Assembly (NCBI GenBank): GCA_020650975.1
Contig: JAIPMN010016735.1
Span: forward strand, 1-20,447
DNA: 20,447 nt
From: Apostichopus californicus
Taxonomy: Eukaryota > Echinodermata > Holothuroidea > Aspidochirotida > Stichopodidae
Direction: 5' to 3'
Shown here: positions 1 through 9,121 of the stretch, one piece after another
Position numbering within the stretch: the stretch's first letter is position 1
Layout of the letters: each line of letters begins with the position of its first letter
Notes under the pieces: model-generated
Told to the model about the DNA's origin: nothing
The model's input: the letters and a program-made list of their open reading frames with translations, nothing else
Database searches by the model: none
Program-made: the position numbers and the translations under genes

Positions 1-537
1 TATTACTCTAATTTGGTTGTGAGTTAGACATGACTGTATGCCATCATAGGAAAAGGTCAAAGACTAAGTATGTTTCAAACTTTATGAAAAATTGCCATCT
101 ATGTGATGTTTGTCAATGTTTTGCAACCGTTGTATTTTCTTGCCGTATGTCAATGTTGAACCGTTATTTTCCTATAGGATTCTAATGGGCCATTTTTTTC
201 AAAATTCAAGTAGGAAGTTGAAACTTTTTACTCTAGCTCTTTGCTTCAAATGAGTAATATTGAACATTACAGAACATTGGAAACATCAATTTTAGGGGTG
301 GAAAACCTCTATGTTATCATTTCGTGTTGGTTTACTGTGTATTTGCCCATATATATAGATATATATATGATTTATTTAATTTCGCAACATCTCCAGCAGT
401 AATTGGAATCTGACTGTACTATGAGAGTAGGCCACACAGTTTCCCAGTTTGTAACAAAAAACAGGCTGATAAACGTCTATGGCCAGCAACTTAAAAATGT
501 CCCTTTTGGCCTTCCATGTAACGGCAGCTCTACTTAC
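1..537. other. VPS26 intron 6 (partial), no other feature
   Basis: AT-rich sequence downstream of the exon 6 donor on the minus strand. It contains a short AT microsatellite near 349-369. I find no further VPS26 coding segment and no tandem repeat. Confidence 0.7.
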
Positions 538-644
538 CAGACCCTGTTGTCTCCCTCTTTATGATGGCAAGCTCCATGTGTTTGATTTTAATTCTCACCA
601 GCAAGAAATAGATTTTACCCACGATGACGTCCTTCAGGTGATAT
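538..644 (-). CDS. VPS26: VPS26 exon 6 (last exon in the window)
   Basis: This exon has one base, 35 codons and one base, residues about 180-215. The acceptor is TTTTCCCCCTAG and the donor GTCTG|GTAAGT, phase 1. The peptide carries YHLKDVIVGKIYFLLVRI, then KIKHMEL and IIKRETTGS. This is the VPS26 C-terminal domain region, close to the VPS35-contacting part of the family. The remaining third (the TIAKYEIMDGAP-type region and the tail) is not found at 1-537 and must lie beyond the left edge, so the gene is cut by the window and not truncated. No repeat array follows this donor within the window. Confidence 0.95.
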
Positions 645-959
645 CTAGGGGGAAAATCAGACAAGATTTTTGAGAGAAAAATTCATCTTGGAATTTTTGT
701 CCCGTGACATTTGATTGGTTATATAACTACCCCTATTTCAATAGATTCTGTATTGATTCACATCCCCTGCTTCTGCTTGAGTTTCTAATTGTCCTAGTCA
801 TGTCACTCAATCTGAATGTGAAGAAGCCTTTAAAATCACTGATCTCTGTGGGAACAGATCTCGCCAACAATTAAACACAGTCTATCACAATCACATTCGA
901 CATTGATCAAGTCCAACATACCAACGACCATCTCATTTCAGCTTAAAGTTTGTACTGAT
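645..959. other. VPS26 intron 5, acceptor-side segment
   Basis: AT-rich intron sequence between the exon 6 acceptor and the decayed end of the array. I see no ORF, hairpin or repeat of note here. Confidence 0.6.
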
Positions 960-1289
960 TTACATTGACTTGTACGCTAGCACCATATATAACAGCAAAT
1001 GAACAACATATATAACACCATATATGGATGAGGTCCCTCAGTGCCAACCTTCTTATTCATGAGTTTTGTCTCCACTTAGCATCAGTTTGTGATACTAATG
1101 TTTCACACGGAGGATCTTTTGAATGCCGAGCCGACCTCCACCAATATGGATTTCAATCAATAATTGTTTAACTTGTTGTATTCAAAATCTATAAATGGAG
1201 ACTGTTCTAAGTGAAAACATCAACCTACGTGAATATTCATGATGTCTTTCGGTGACTAGTCGTACTCAAATTCTATGTGGAAACAGTTC
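960..1289 (-). repeat. Degenerate older copies of the exon 5-derived unit
   Basis: Scattered matches to the exon 5 unit continue beyond the regular array. Near 1021-1060 TATGGATGAGG and GTGCCAACCTTC resemble the exon itself. Near 1109-1150 GGAGGATC, GAATGCC and ACCTCC occur in the same order. Near 1170-1203 TAACTTGTTGTATTCAAAA is followed by TAAATGGAG. The copies are irregular and contain indels. I call this the decayed distal end of the array with moderate confidence. Confidence 0.6.
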
Positions 1290-2121
1290 TGTTTTATGTC
1301 AACCTCCATCTTAATGAATATTCAACAGGACTTACTTTAACCTGCTGTACACTCAAATTCTCAAACTCTCTATGTAGGGAGTCTCTATCGACAAGACTCC
1401 ATCTTAATGAATATTCAACAGGACTTACTTTAACTTGCTGTACACTCAAATTCTTAAACTCTCTATGTAGGGAGTCTCTATCGACAAGACTCCATCTTAA
1501 TGAATATTCAACAGGACTTACTTTAACTTGCTGTACACTCAAACTCTCTATGTAGGGAGTCTCTATCGACAAGACTCCATCTTAATGAATATTCAACAGG
1601 ACTTACTTTAACTTGCTGTACACTCAAATTCTCAAACTCTCTATGTAGGGAGTCTCTATTGACAAGACTCCATCTTAATGAATATTGACAATGGCTTAGT
1701 TTTCAAGCCTTGTTGCACCAAACTCTATAGATGGAAGCATGTCATTGGTTCCAACCTCCATCTTAATGAATATTCAAATGACTTACTTTGACTTGTTGTA
1801 TTCAAACTCTATATGGAGGCATGTCATTGGTTCCAACCTCCATCTTAATGAATATCCAAAGGACTTACTTTGACTTGTTGTATTCAAACTCTCTATATGG
1901 AAGCATGTCATTGGTTCCAACCTCCATCTTAATGGATATTCAAAGGACTTACTTTTGACTTGTTGTATTCAAACTCTATAGATGGAAGCATGTCATTGGT
2001 TCCAACCTCCATCTTAATGAATATTCAAAGACTTACTTTGACTTGTTGTATTCAAACTCTATAGATGGAAGCATGTCATTGGTTCCAACCTCCATCTTAA
2101 TGAATATTCAACAGGACTTAC
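1290..2121 (-). repeat. Exon 5-derived minisatellite in VPS26 intron 5, main part
   Basis: About nine tandem copies follow the exon 5 donor. Read on the minus strand, each unit carries a copy of the exon end (ATGGAGGTTGG through AACAAGTCAAA), then GTAAGTCC and about 18 nt of intron (TTGAATATTCATTAAG). Spacing of the CCAACCTCCATC motif on the plus strand is 82-85 bp near the exon (1751, 1833, 1917, 2002, 2085, 2167). Four farther copies (ccatc at 1306, 1399, 1492, 1577) form a second subfamily, mostly 93 bp apart. Nearly every unit keeps AAAGTAAGTC, a near-consensus 5' splice site. The middle of the unit has diverged from the exon, so the copied reading frame is broken. Confidence 0.93.
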
Positions 2122-2286
2122 TTTGACTTGTTGTATTCAAACTCTATATGGAGGCAATCCTCGATGCCAACCTCCATTTTGATGGATGAGTTTGTTTCTG
2201 GGTACTGTGAGAGGGTGTGCACCAATATATCCATCTCTCTGGTAGTATCCGTCAATCGCTTGGTGATGATCACTCTCAAGAAATAC
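2122..2286 (-). CDS. VPS26: VPS26 exon 5, source of the ~82-bp intron array
   Basis: This exon has one base, 54 codons and two bases, residues about 125-180. The acceptor is TTTTTAAG and the donor TCAAA|GTAAGT, phase 2. The peptide includes YFLRVIITKRLTD, EMDILVHTLSQYPE and SSIKMEVGIEDCLHIEFEY, the link from the N-terminal to the C-terminal arrestin-like domain of VPS26. The split Lys codon AA|A joins perfectly to exon 6. Its 3' end, from ATGGAGGTTGG onwards, is the parent of the intron 5 array. The exon keeps the conserved VPS26 residues, whereas the array copies have drifted in the part encoding VGIEDCLH. Confidence 0.95.
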
Positions 2287-2589
2287 CTTAAAAACAAAAA
2301 TTACCAGGATTTCAAGTGGATACAACTGGCAATCGCCAGCTAAAAATTCTCTTCAATAAACTTGAAAAAAATTTAACAAATTTAAAAAAATGAAATATTA
2401 AGAAACGCCAATCGGCAACCAGTTGCAGTGAAAACTTGGGCATTGTACAATATTTTATAAAGGGGGTGTAAATTCTGTGCAGACATAAATTATTGTATCA
2501 AGCTTTCTGTACAATGAGATGATGTAATTGGACAAAGTCTGAAATTATTGCCTGCGATTTGTATCACAAGACAAGTACATTTTACTAGT

Positions 2590-2880
2590 TGTGTAGGATT
2601 AATACAAGGTTCCTCAACTGTTTATATCATCTTAAAAGCTCCTCCTTAACTTAACTTCACACTACCTGTACAATATAAAATTCATAAGGTTTTTCACAGT
2701 TCTGTAATAACATTAATAGCCTTACCTAAGTACCTTAATTTCACATTGACCCCAGTGTAGGATTGATAAGGTTTCTCACAATTCTATATAATCTTACTTA
2801 AGTACCTTCATTTCACACATGCCTCTGTGTAGGATTCATGTAAGGCTTTTCAAACAGTTTATATTCTTACAAGCCCCTTC
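2590..2880 (-). repeat. Degenerate copies of the exon 4-derived unit, distal to the element
   Basis: Four decayed units spaced about 72-84 bp share TAGGATT-x-ATAAGGTTTCTCACA and CCTTAATTTCACAT with the exon 4 unit (near 2595, 2679, 2757 and 2829). They belong to an older, shorter subfamily lacking the EcoRI/HindIII-like part of the young unit. Together with 4771-4964 they flank the 2881-4770 element, so that element appears to have landed within an already old array. Confidence 0.7.
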
Positions 2881-4770
2881 CAGTGTTGGTTTTTCAGGAA
2901 TTTGAGAAGGTTGTCCGAAGGACTACCAGTTTCAAAGATTTTCAAAGATTTGGTAGTCCTGCAAAAAACTTCGTAGTCCTGCAAAATTTCCACCAAAAAT
3001 GAAAGTGAACACAAATAATACAAAACAAAACATTTTGGTGCTCAATCTGATTGTGTCAACCAAAGCTTATTAGTGTAGCATATAACCATGTTATTGTGTA
3101 CTGTTTTCAAATAGTGTTTGCACGGGGTATCCGGGTACCCGGATACCCGCCCGACTGGACACTACCCGGTTCCTTATTTATTACCCGAATACTACGCAGT
3201 GTGATTTTTTTTTTTTTGAAAACCGATGGTTAGGCAAGATTTTCCCATTGTGTTAGGCTACCATGTGGTCGAAGATAACAGCAATAACGAAAGTATTCCA
3301 GCATTGTTACGAACGCAGGATTCTGCGTCCGGGACGCAATGTTTTGGCCAGGGACGCAAAATCCAAATGTCTTGCGAACCCCAAGTACACACTCACAACT
3401 AGGTCAACGGAAAACATAACAAAACACATTTTTGAATGAACATCTTTCATTATTTCTTTTAAAAAAACCACAACTTCTTCTGAAAGAACCAAAAGTTCTC
3501 CTACTCCTACAGATCATTGAATTTGTTTGAAAATAAATATATCATAACAATCAACCGCAAGGTACAGGGTTACCAAAACTTCACTACGGAGATTTTCATG
3601 CTAAAAATAGACAATGATGCTTTACCAAGATTCCCGTGATTTGATTGGCTAATAGTCCCTACCGATTGTCTGCAAACATTCTTGCATTTTTTAGTGCTCA
3701 ATGAACACAAGTAAGTTGTTTAACAACAATTACTTGCAACGTTTACTTTCCCGTGTAGTGGTAAAGGCTATCATATGTGTGCACTCAAATATCATAACGT
3801 TAGGCCTTGTCTCATATTAGTTACGTACATTTTGACAACAATCACTGGTGGTACGAAGATGCACTTGAATTGTTTCCGAGACTATCACGTAATATTTTAA
3901 TCATTGTTTTGATCAGAAAATGTTATGAGTTGAGACAATCTATGAATTTTGTGGGAAGCTTACATATCTGATCCTGAAAGGATATTTGATCTCACAGTAT
4001 GTTTCTTTTCTCTGCAATAAGAGTTGCTAATGTGAAATGTGCATTTATACCACAGTAGTTTGTGTTGCAAACTTTTTTCGCGGTCCAATTGACCACGGAG
4101 TTGGCGAGTAGGGAAGGACAAGGGCGGATGAAGGAGGGGGCTTTTTTTCGCTAATAACAGTACTGTATTCCATGGATACCTTATAACTGCGTCACAAATT
4201 CAGCGGTATAGGCTAGATTTCCCCAATTGACTTAGTGTGCTGTTAGGCAACCATGTGGTCGAAGATAACAGCAATACTGAAAGCATTCCATGGATATCTT
4301 ATAACTGCGTCACAAATTCAGCGATATAGGCTAGATTTTCCCCATTGTCCAGCAATGCATTTTCACTCGGCCTATATAATAGACTATTAGTGTCTGATCG
4401 ACTGTTGTTACAACAACGTTCAAAATGCATTGCACTGACATTTAGCCACGAGTCTCATTTGTTTTCTGGGTACATCTTTAGAAACTAACGTTAGGAGACT
4501 TTATTAGTGTACAGATTTTTGCTAACGATGTTGTAAAGTTAATATATCGCGCATGTTTGTAAATAATTTATGTATGGTTTGGGTGTTATTCAGAACTATT
4601 TAATTAAATTGACTTTCGTTTTTAATGAAATATAATTAGGCTCAATAATTCTTCAAAGCCTTCGTTTTTTTTGGTCGTCCGAAGGACTACCAAGCACACA
4701 ACATTTTGAAAGATTTGGTAGTCCGACGTAATTTCTAGTCGTCTCGGACGACCGGGAAAATCCTACACTG
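2881..4770. mobile_element. Candidate non-autonomous DNA transposon with CAGTG terminal inverted repeats
   Basis: The left end reads CAGTGTTGGTTTTTC and the right end, reverse-complemented, CAGTGTAGGATTTTC (13 of 15 match). CCTTC directly flanks both ends (2876-2880, 4771-4775), a possible 5-bp target duplication. Near each end is the same hairpin, GTCCGAAGGACTACCA followed after 21-23 nt by TGGTAGTCC (2920-2959 and 4684-4724). Inside is a duplicated segment with 118-bp spacing (4171 and 4289) and a third partial copy near 3243. No transposase ORF is visible. CAGTG ends recall hAT elements, but those normally make 8-bp duplications, so the superfamily is open. Confidence 0.65.
3125..3148. repeat. 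24-bp perfect palindrome
   Basis: GGGTATCCGGGT is followed immediately by its exact reverse complement, giving a loop-less palindrome with a KpnI-like GGTACC centre. Related TACCCG words follow (ACTACCCGG, TTACCCGAATA). It lies inside the 2881-4770 element and may be the end of a second, nested repeat. Confidence 0.85.
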
Positions 4771-4964
4771 CCTTCCTTCAACATAACTTCACATAAAACA
4801 TACCATATAAGGAATATCTTGAGAGCCTTCCCTTACATTAAATTTCACATTAACCCATATGTAGGATTCATAAGGCTTCTTACAAATCTGTATAATCATA
4901 ATAGCCTAACCTACAGAAGTACCTTATAATCCTAATAGGCTCTCATTACCTTAACTTCACATTA
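4771..4964 (-). repeat. Degenerate copies of the exon 4-derived unit, exon-proximal side of the element
   Basis: Motifs such as TTTCACATTAACCC, TGTAGGATTCATAAGG and CCTTAACTTCACATTAG recur with substitutions and deletions. The GAATTCAAAAGGGAAGCTTG part of the unit is missing here. The segment continues the regular array toward the inserted element. Confidence 0.75.
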
Positions 4965-5715
4965 GTCCCAGTATAGGATTCATAAGGTTTCTCAACATTC
5001 ATGAATTCAAAACTTGGGAAGCTTGTCGACTGTGTCAGCTATCCTTATCTTAACTTCACAATAGCCCCAGTATAGGATTCATAAGGTTTCTCAACATTCA
5101 TGAATTCAAAAGGGAAGCTTGTCGACTGTGTCAGCTATCCTTAACTTCACATTAGCCCCAGTATAGGATTCATAAGGTTTCTCAACATTCATGAATTCAA
5201 AAGGGAAGCTTGTCGACTGTGTCAGCTCTCCTTACCTTAACTTCACATTAGCCCCAGTATAGGATTCATAAGGTTTCTCAACATTCATGAATTCAAAAGG
5301 GAAGCTTGTCAACTGTGTCAGATATCCTTACCTTAACTTCACATTAGCCTTAGTATAGGATTCATAAGGTTTCTCAACATTCATGAATTCAAAAGGGAAG
5401 CTTGTCAACTGTGTCAGCTATCCTTACCTTAACTTCACATTAGCCCCAGTATAGGATTCATAAGGTTTCTCAACATTCATGAATTCAAAAGGGAAGCTTG
5501 TCAACTGTGTCAGCTATCCTTACCTTAACTTCACATTAGCCCCAGTATAGGATTCATAAGGTTTCTCAACATTCATGAATTCAAAAGGGAAGCTTGTCAA
5601 CTGTGTCAGCTATCCTTACCTTAACTTCACATTAGCCCCAGTATAGGATTCATAAGGTTTCTCAACATTCATGAATTCAAAAGGGAAGCTTGTCGACTGT
5701 GTCAGCTATCCTTAC
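4965..5715 (-). repeat. Exon 4-derived 96-bp minisatellite in VPS26 intron 4, main part
   Basis: Eight tandem copies follow the exon's own copy. The GTATAGGATT landmark on the plus strand falls at 4971, 5070, 5161, 5257, 5353, 5449, 5545, 5641 and, in the exon, 5737. Six of the eight steps are exactly 96 bp. The unit is the last 88 nt of exon 4 (from AGCTGACACAG to GTGAAGTTAAG) plus the first 8 nt of the intron (GTAAGGAT). Five intronic copies keep the donor TTAAG|GTAAGG. The copy ending near 5140 lost it by a 5-bp deletion and the one near 5048 by GT to AT. The main internal variant is GTCGAC versus GTCAAC. Confidence 0.96.
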
Positions 5716-5872
5716 CTTAACTTCACATTAGCCCCAGTATAGGATTCATAAGGTTTCTCAACATTCATGAATTCAAAAGGGAAGCTTGTCGACTGTGTCA
5801 GCTCTCCCGGTCGAGCAAGCTCTTTGATGAGGGACGTAAACTCATGATGATTGCCACGGTCATAATATAATT
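5716..5872 (-). CDS. VPS26: VPS26 exon 4, source of the 96-bp intron array
   Basis: This exon has two bases, 51 codons and two bases, residues about 73-125. The acceptor is TTGTCCCTAG and the donor TTAAG|GTAAGG, phase 2. The peptide runs LYYDRGNHHEF, ELARPGELTQS, FPFEFMNVEKPYES, YTGANVKL. All are strongly conserved in VPS26, and LYYDRGNHH is especially VPS26B-like. The split codon AG|G restores the Arg before YFLR in exon 5. The last 88 nt of this exon, with the first 8 nt of the intron, are repeated head to tail downstream, and the neighbouring copy is identical over the shared stretch. The most exon-proximal donor must be used in a normal mRNA, because reading past it meets TAA immediately. 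Confidence 0.95.
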
Positions 5873-6232
5873 CTAGGGACAATAGAAAAAAATATATATA
5901 TATGAAAAATAATATATGGAAAGAAATATGTATCAAAAAAAATGGGGGCTAAAATACATGATATTTTTTGTCAATGAGTGAAACATTATGTAGAATGTCT
6001 AATGTTTCACTTGAAAGCAAAAATACACAGTAAATTATAAAATACTACACATGTACAGTACTGCAAAATCCATACTGCCAATGTAGCTATACAATTACAA
6101 TACAACCAGCAGCATTGCTGTTTTAAAGGAAAACAATTTCTCTTCCATCTGTGACAGTAAAAGGACCAGACTTCTTTCTTTATTTACATGCAAAACTTAA
6201 TTTCCCATTTGGTATTGAAAGGATTGCCTCAC

Positions 6233-6302
6233 CTATTTGCCCAACAAATTCTATACGGATGCCTTGGTGCTCCAGCTTCTTGCCTTTGAGTGTCACATTA
6301 AC
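6233..6302 (-). CDS. VPS26: VPS26 exon 3
   Basis: This exon has 23 codons plus one base, residues about 50-72. It lies between a TTTTATAG acceptor and the donor ATAG|GTGAGG, phase 1. The peptide contains LEHQGIRIEFVGQI, a near-invariant VPS26 stretch. The split codon G|AA gives the Glu that continues as LYYDRGN in exon 4, which confirms the junction. Between VNVTLK and KLEHQG the protein has two residues fewer than the human paralogues, which carry a Pro-containing loop there. The reading is unambiguous, so this looks like a true short loop, although an alternative splice boundary cannot be excluded from DNA alone. Confidence 0.94.
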
Positions 6303-7377
6303 CTATAAAAGAGAAAACGGTTTAGTTTGTAGCACACAGTTCTACAAATTGCACTGTAAGGCACCTCCACTAACTGAAAGACATGTTATGTAAGCACTGT
6401 AGATATTACACAGGACATTTATAAGAAATCTTTCCACAACATGGATTACAAAATAACCTCATTCTGGGCTATCCAAATGATGTGAAACAAGACTTGTTTA
6501 CATATACTGTACTGTACAACGATTCAGTTGGAACCAATATCCTTACTTTACCAGCCCTTCCCCAAATTCCTCTGGGATCCCCCCCCCCACCCCCAACCCC
6601 CCCTTCTCAACCTCCCACCTATTTGTGGAACTTTGTGCAACATACTCTCAAATATGTCAAGGTATTTTTCTAGTGTTTCTAACGTATTATACCTTAGCGA
6701 CTGCACTTTCACATTTCCGTTGCTCAGATTTTGCTCTCGCTATTATGGTTTTATGTACTGTATTCTACAAATTTATGTTTTAAGAAATTATATCTGATAT
6801 TTTGAAGTCAATCCATCACACCTGCACCACAGTCATGTTCAAAGTGTGTATATGTGTCTTGACCTGACCTGTACTTCAGAAATGTGGTTACACACTCGGG
6901 TAGACACCTTAATTGTAAAATTTGTATGTCAGTTGCTCCTTTCCCAAAGAAATAGAAAAAGGGCCGGGAAGGGGGGGGTGGGTGGGGGAGGGAGGGAGGG
7001 GTGGCAACACTCTCAAAATACTTGTTGCAGAGGTAAGACTTGAAATAAGCTGTCATTTATACAGGATTGTTACACAATAATAATTCTACCTGGTTTCTCA
7101 GCTCTTTAAAGAGTCAATGTTCAAAGGATCATATTCCACTTGTCGCTGGTTGTTCTATTTGGTCTTTACCATTCGATAATAGGTTGGCGTCGAGTTTAAC
7201 AACGGTTAAAGGTTACGGATTAATGACAATATCAATACCGATTAAAATAAGGTTAAGGGATGTGAAGTGGTGTGGACAGTGACTGTTTTAGTTTCTACAA
7301 AAAATGCAAAACACCACTTCTTAATAATGGAATATACCGACCAGCGAGGAATGATCCTTTAATGAAATCAAACAAAC
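6303..7377. other. VPS26 intron 2 with a C-rich and a G-rich tract
   Basis: The intron has no coding segment I can support. On the plus strand 6579-6603 is almost pure C, and 6961-7003 is a G-rich run with many GGG blocks. On the minus (transcribed sense) strand the second becomes C-rich and the first G-rich. Confidence 0.7.
6961..7003 (+). repeat. G-rich tract with G-quadruplex potential
   Basis: At least six runs of three or more G are separated by one to three bases, including a run of eight G. This satisfies the usual G3+N1-7 quadruplex pattern on the plus strand, the antisense strand of VPS26. Confidence 0.7.
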
Positions 7378-7521
7378 CTTTCCTGTGATGCTTTCACCAT
7401 CATAAAAAAGATACAGCTTCTCTTTCCTCCCATCTTCCGTCTTTATCTCTGCTTGCTTCCTCGTGCTCGCATCGTCCAACACGATATCTATATCAGCTCC
7501 TTGACCAAACCCTAAAAAGCT
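7378..7521 (-). CDS. VPS26: VPS26 exon 2 (N-terminal arrestin-like domain, first strands)
   Basis: This exon has 48 codons, residues about 2-49. It starts after a pyrimidine-rich CTTCCCAG acceptor and ends at AAG|GTTTGT, phase 0. The peptide carries the VPS26 signatures GFGQGADIDIVLDD, KTEDGRKEK and LFYDGESITGK, and human VPS26A and VPS26B look very similar here. VPS26 is the arrestin-fold subunit of retromer. With VPS35 and VPS29 it forms the cargo-recognition trimer on endosomes that returns receptors to the Golgi or plasma membrane. The GFGQ start resembles VPS26B more than VPS26A. Identification is from recognised conserved residues, without a database search. No stop or frameshift is present. 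Confidence 0.95.
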
Positions 7522-7540
7522 CTGGGAAGATATTAAATTA

Positions 7541-7733
7541 TATTAAACATATGAAGAAAGTCACTGTTCCCCAATAGAGTAGAGAATAAATATACCACTC
7601 ATGGTGAGGGAACCCTTCATAGCCCTTATCATCATTATATATTAAACATATGAAGAAAGTCACTGTTTCCCAATAGAGTAGAGAATAAATACACCACTCA
7701 TGGTGAGGGAATGCTATATATCATCATCATTTA
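7541..7733. repeat. Two-copy tandem duplication, 99-bp period, in VPS26 intron 1
   Basis: TATTAAACATATGAAGAAAG starts at 7541 and again at 7640. Both copies continue through CACTGTT-CCCAATAGAGTAG, GAATAAATA-ACCACTCATGG and TGAGGGAA. They differ by a few substitutions and diverge at the ends. The duplication lies just upstream of the exon 2 acceptor and contains no exon sequence. Confidence 0.9.
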
Positions 7734-8041
7734 TAAAGTAAGGACAAATCAAGTGCCGTCAAAATTCAGGTCAGCTTGAAATAATGTCAACAAATGGCAT
7801 TTCAATCTGCCTGTTTATAATATTGCCTGGGTGCTTTTTCGCTGAATTTGTTACCAAACTGTCCAAATTTCAGTCAAACCTAGCAGGTACACCTTTTACC
7901 ACTGTTTCCCTGAAGGAAATGAAACATTACATCAAGTCTTGACAAGCTGCTTAATGGAATTACTGCTAATCACGATTAACAAATTTCGAAATTTGGTTGG
8001 TGCGTGTTTCTTTCATTTGGTCCAGCTAAACTAAGACCTTA

Positions 8042-8705
8042 ATGTTTGGCCTACCCTTCCCACATGTTGGAAAGTCACATTGGATCGAACCATGGTACTT
8101 GGTAGTGTGGTACTTGTTAATGGTACTTGGCCATACTGGAAAGTACGACCTTTCACACAAAGATCTTTGGCATATGGAAATGTACGCCAACAAATTTGGC
8201 GTACGGCGTACATTACTGCCCCAGGAAAAAGTATGACAGTTGGCGTGGCGTATCACGTAAGCGTGGAGGAAAATTCAGCCACAACAGTGCAAGTGAGGCA
8301 ACATGGTTCAGACCACCGAGTTTAATCAATCTGGAGAAACTTTCACACAGTAAATACGCGCGTACGCGGGTACCATGCATGGAGGGTCATGTGATGTGTT
8401 CCAGGGTGGTACTGATATATTACTATCCCCATTACGCATGATGATTTCACCCAAATTTTCATTACACGAAACCTCCAAATATACAATTACAGATGTAAGT
8501 TATATGGTCTGGGAAGTGCCATTTCCTGCGATCTGGGAGGCATAATGACCCAAAATTTTTTTGTACGCTCTGCGCCAACCGATGGTGGCGCTCCGCTTAG
8601 ATAGTGTGGCGTACAAATACAGAACAAAACCACATCCACCTTGGCGTATTCCTTTGGCGTATGGTCAAAGTACTTTCCAGTATGGGTACTTGGTAGGCCC
8701 CACAT
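8042..8705. mobile_element. Candidate foldback element in VPS26 intron 1
   Basis: CCATACTGGAAAGTAC at 8131-8146 is matched perfectly in inverse orientation at 8670-8685. GGCCTACC near 8048 is inverted as GGTAGGCC near 8692. The interior has further hairpins: GTACGCCAA/TTGGCGTAC at 8182-8204 and GCGCCA/TGGCGC at 8572-8591, and many GGCGTA words. Several overlapping short ORFs here are by-products of this composition. The inverted arms are imperfect, so the exact ends and the element type are uncertain. Confidence 0.45.
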
Positions 8706-9121
8706 AGCCTAACTTTAGGCATTACAAAAAATAACACATTAAACTTAGATCTGCGGTTTAGGTAACGATTGTATATCGTAGGAATCGTCTTCTTGCTACG
8801 TAGTCTACAAGTTTACAGTGTAGGCTAGCAATTTCCATAAGTTATCTGTCGGTGTGTAAGTTAGACCTTCGTACAGCGATAAAGTAGGATAGGCCTTTGC
8901 ATTCGTATAGTGCTTAGCTAGGCCTGAACTTATCTTAGAATGACAGCGGAAGACTGTGTGCTAGTGCTACGATTCGAATACGACCACTATGTTACAGCGT
9001 TCGAAGTACGAGTGCTAGCGTTAGTTTTTTACGGACAAAAGCCAGTTTGGTGAGATTCATACTTAATCTAAGCTTTTTACACCATCCAAGTCATATTATA
9101 TCAATAGAAAAATTAACTTAC

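Noticed and set aside
1277-1572. Repetitive 92-codon ORFs on both strands
   Set aside because: They are read-throughs of the exon 5-derived array in frames that do not match the parent exon, with the donor GTAAGTCC inside.
4965-5715. Array copies as alternative coding exons
   Set aside because: The copies lack a 3' splice acceptor before the exon fragment and each contains in-frame TAA/TAG after the donor, so they can only act as donor decoys or extensions.
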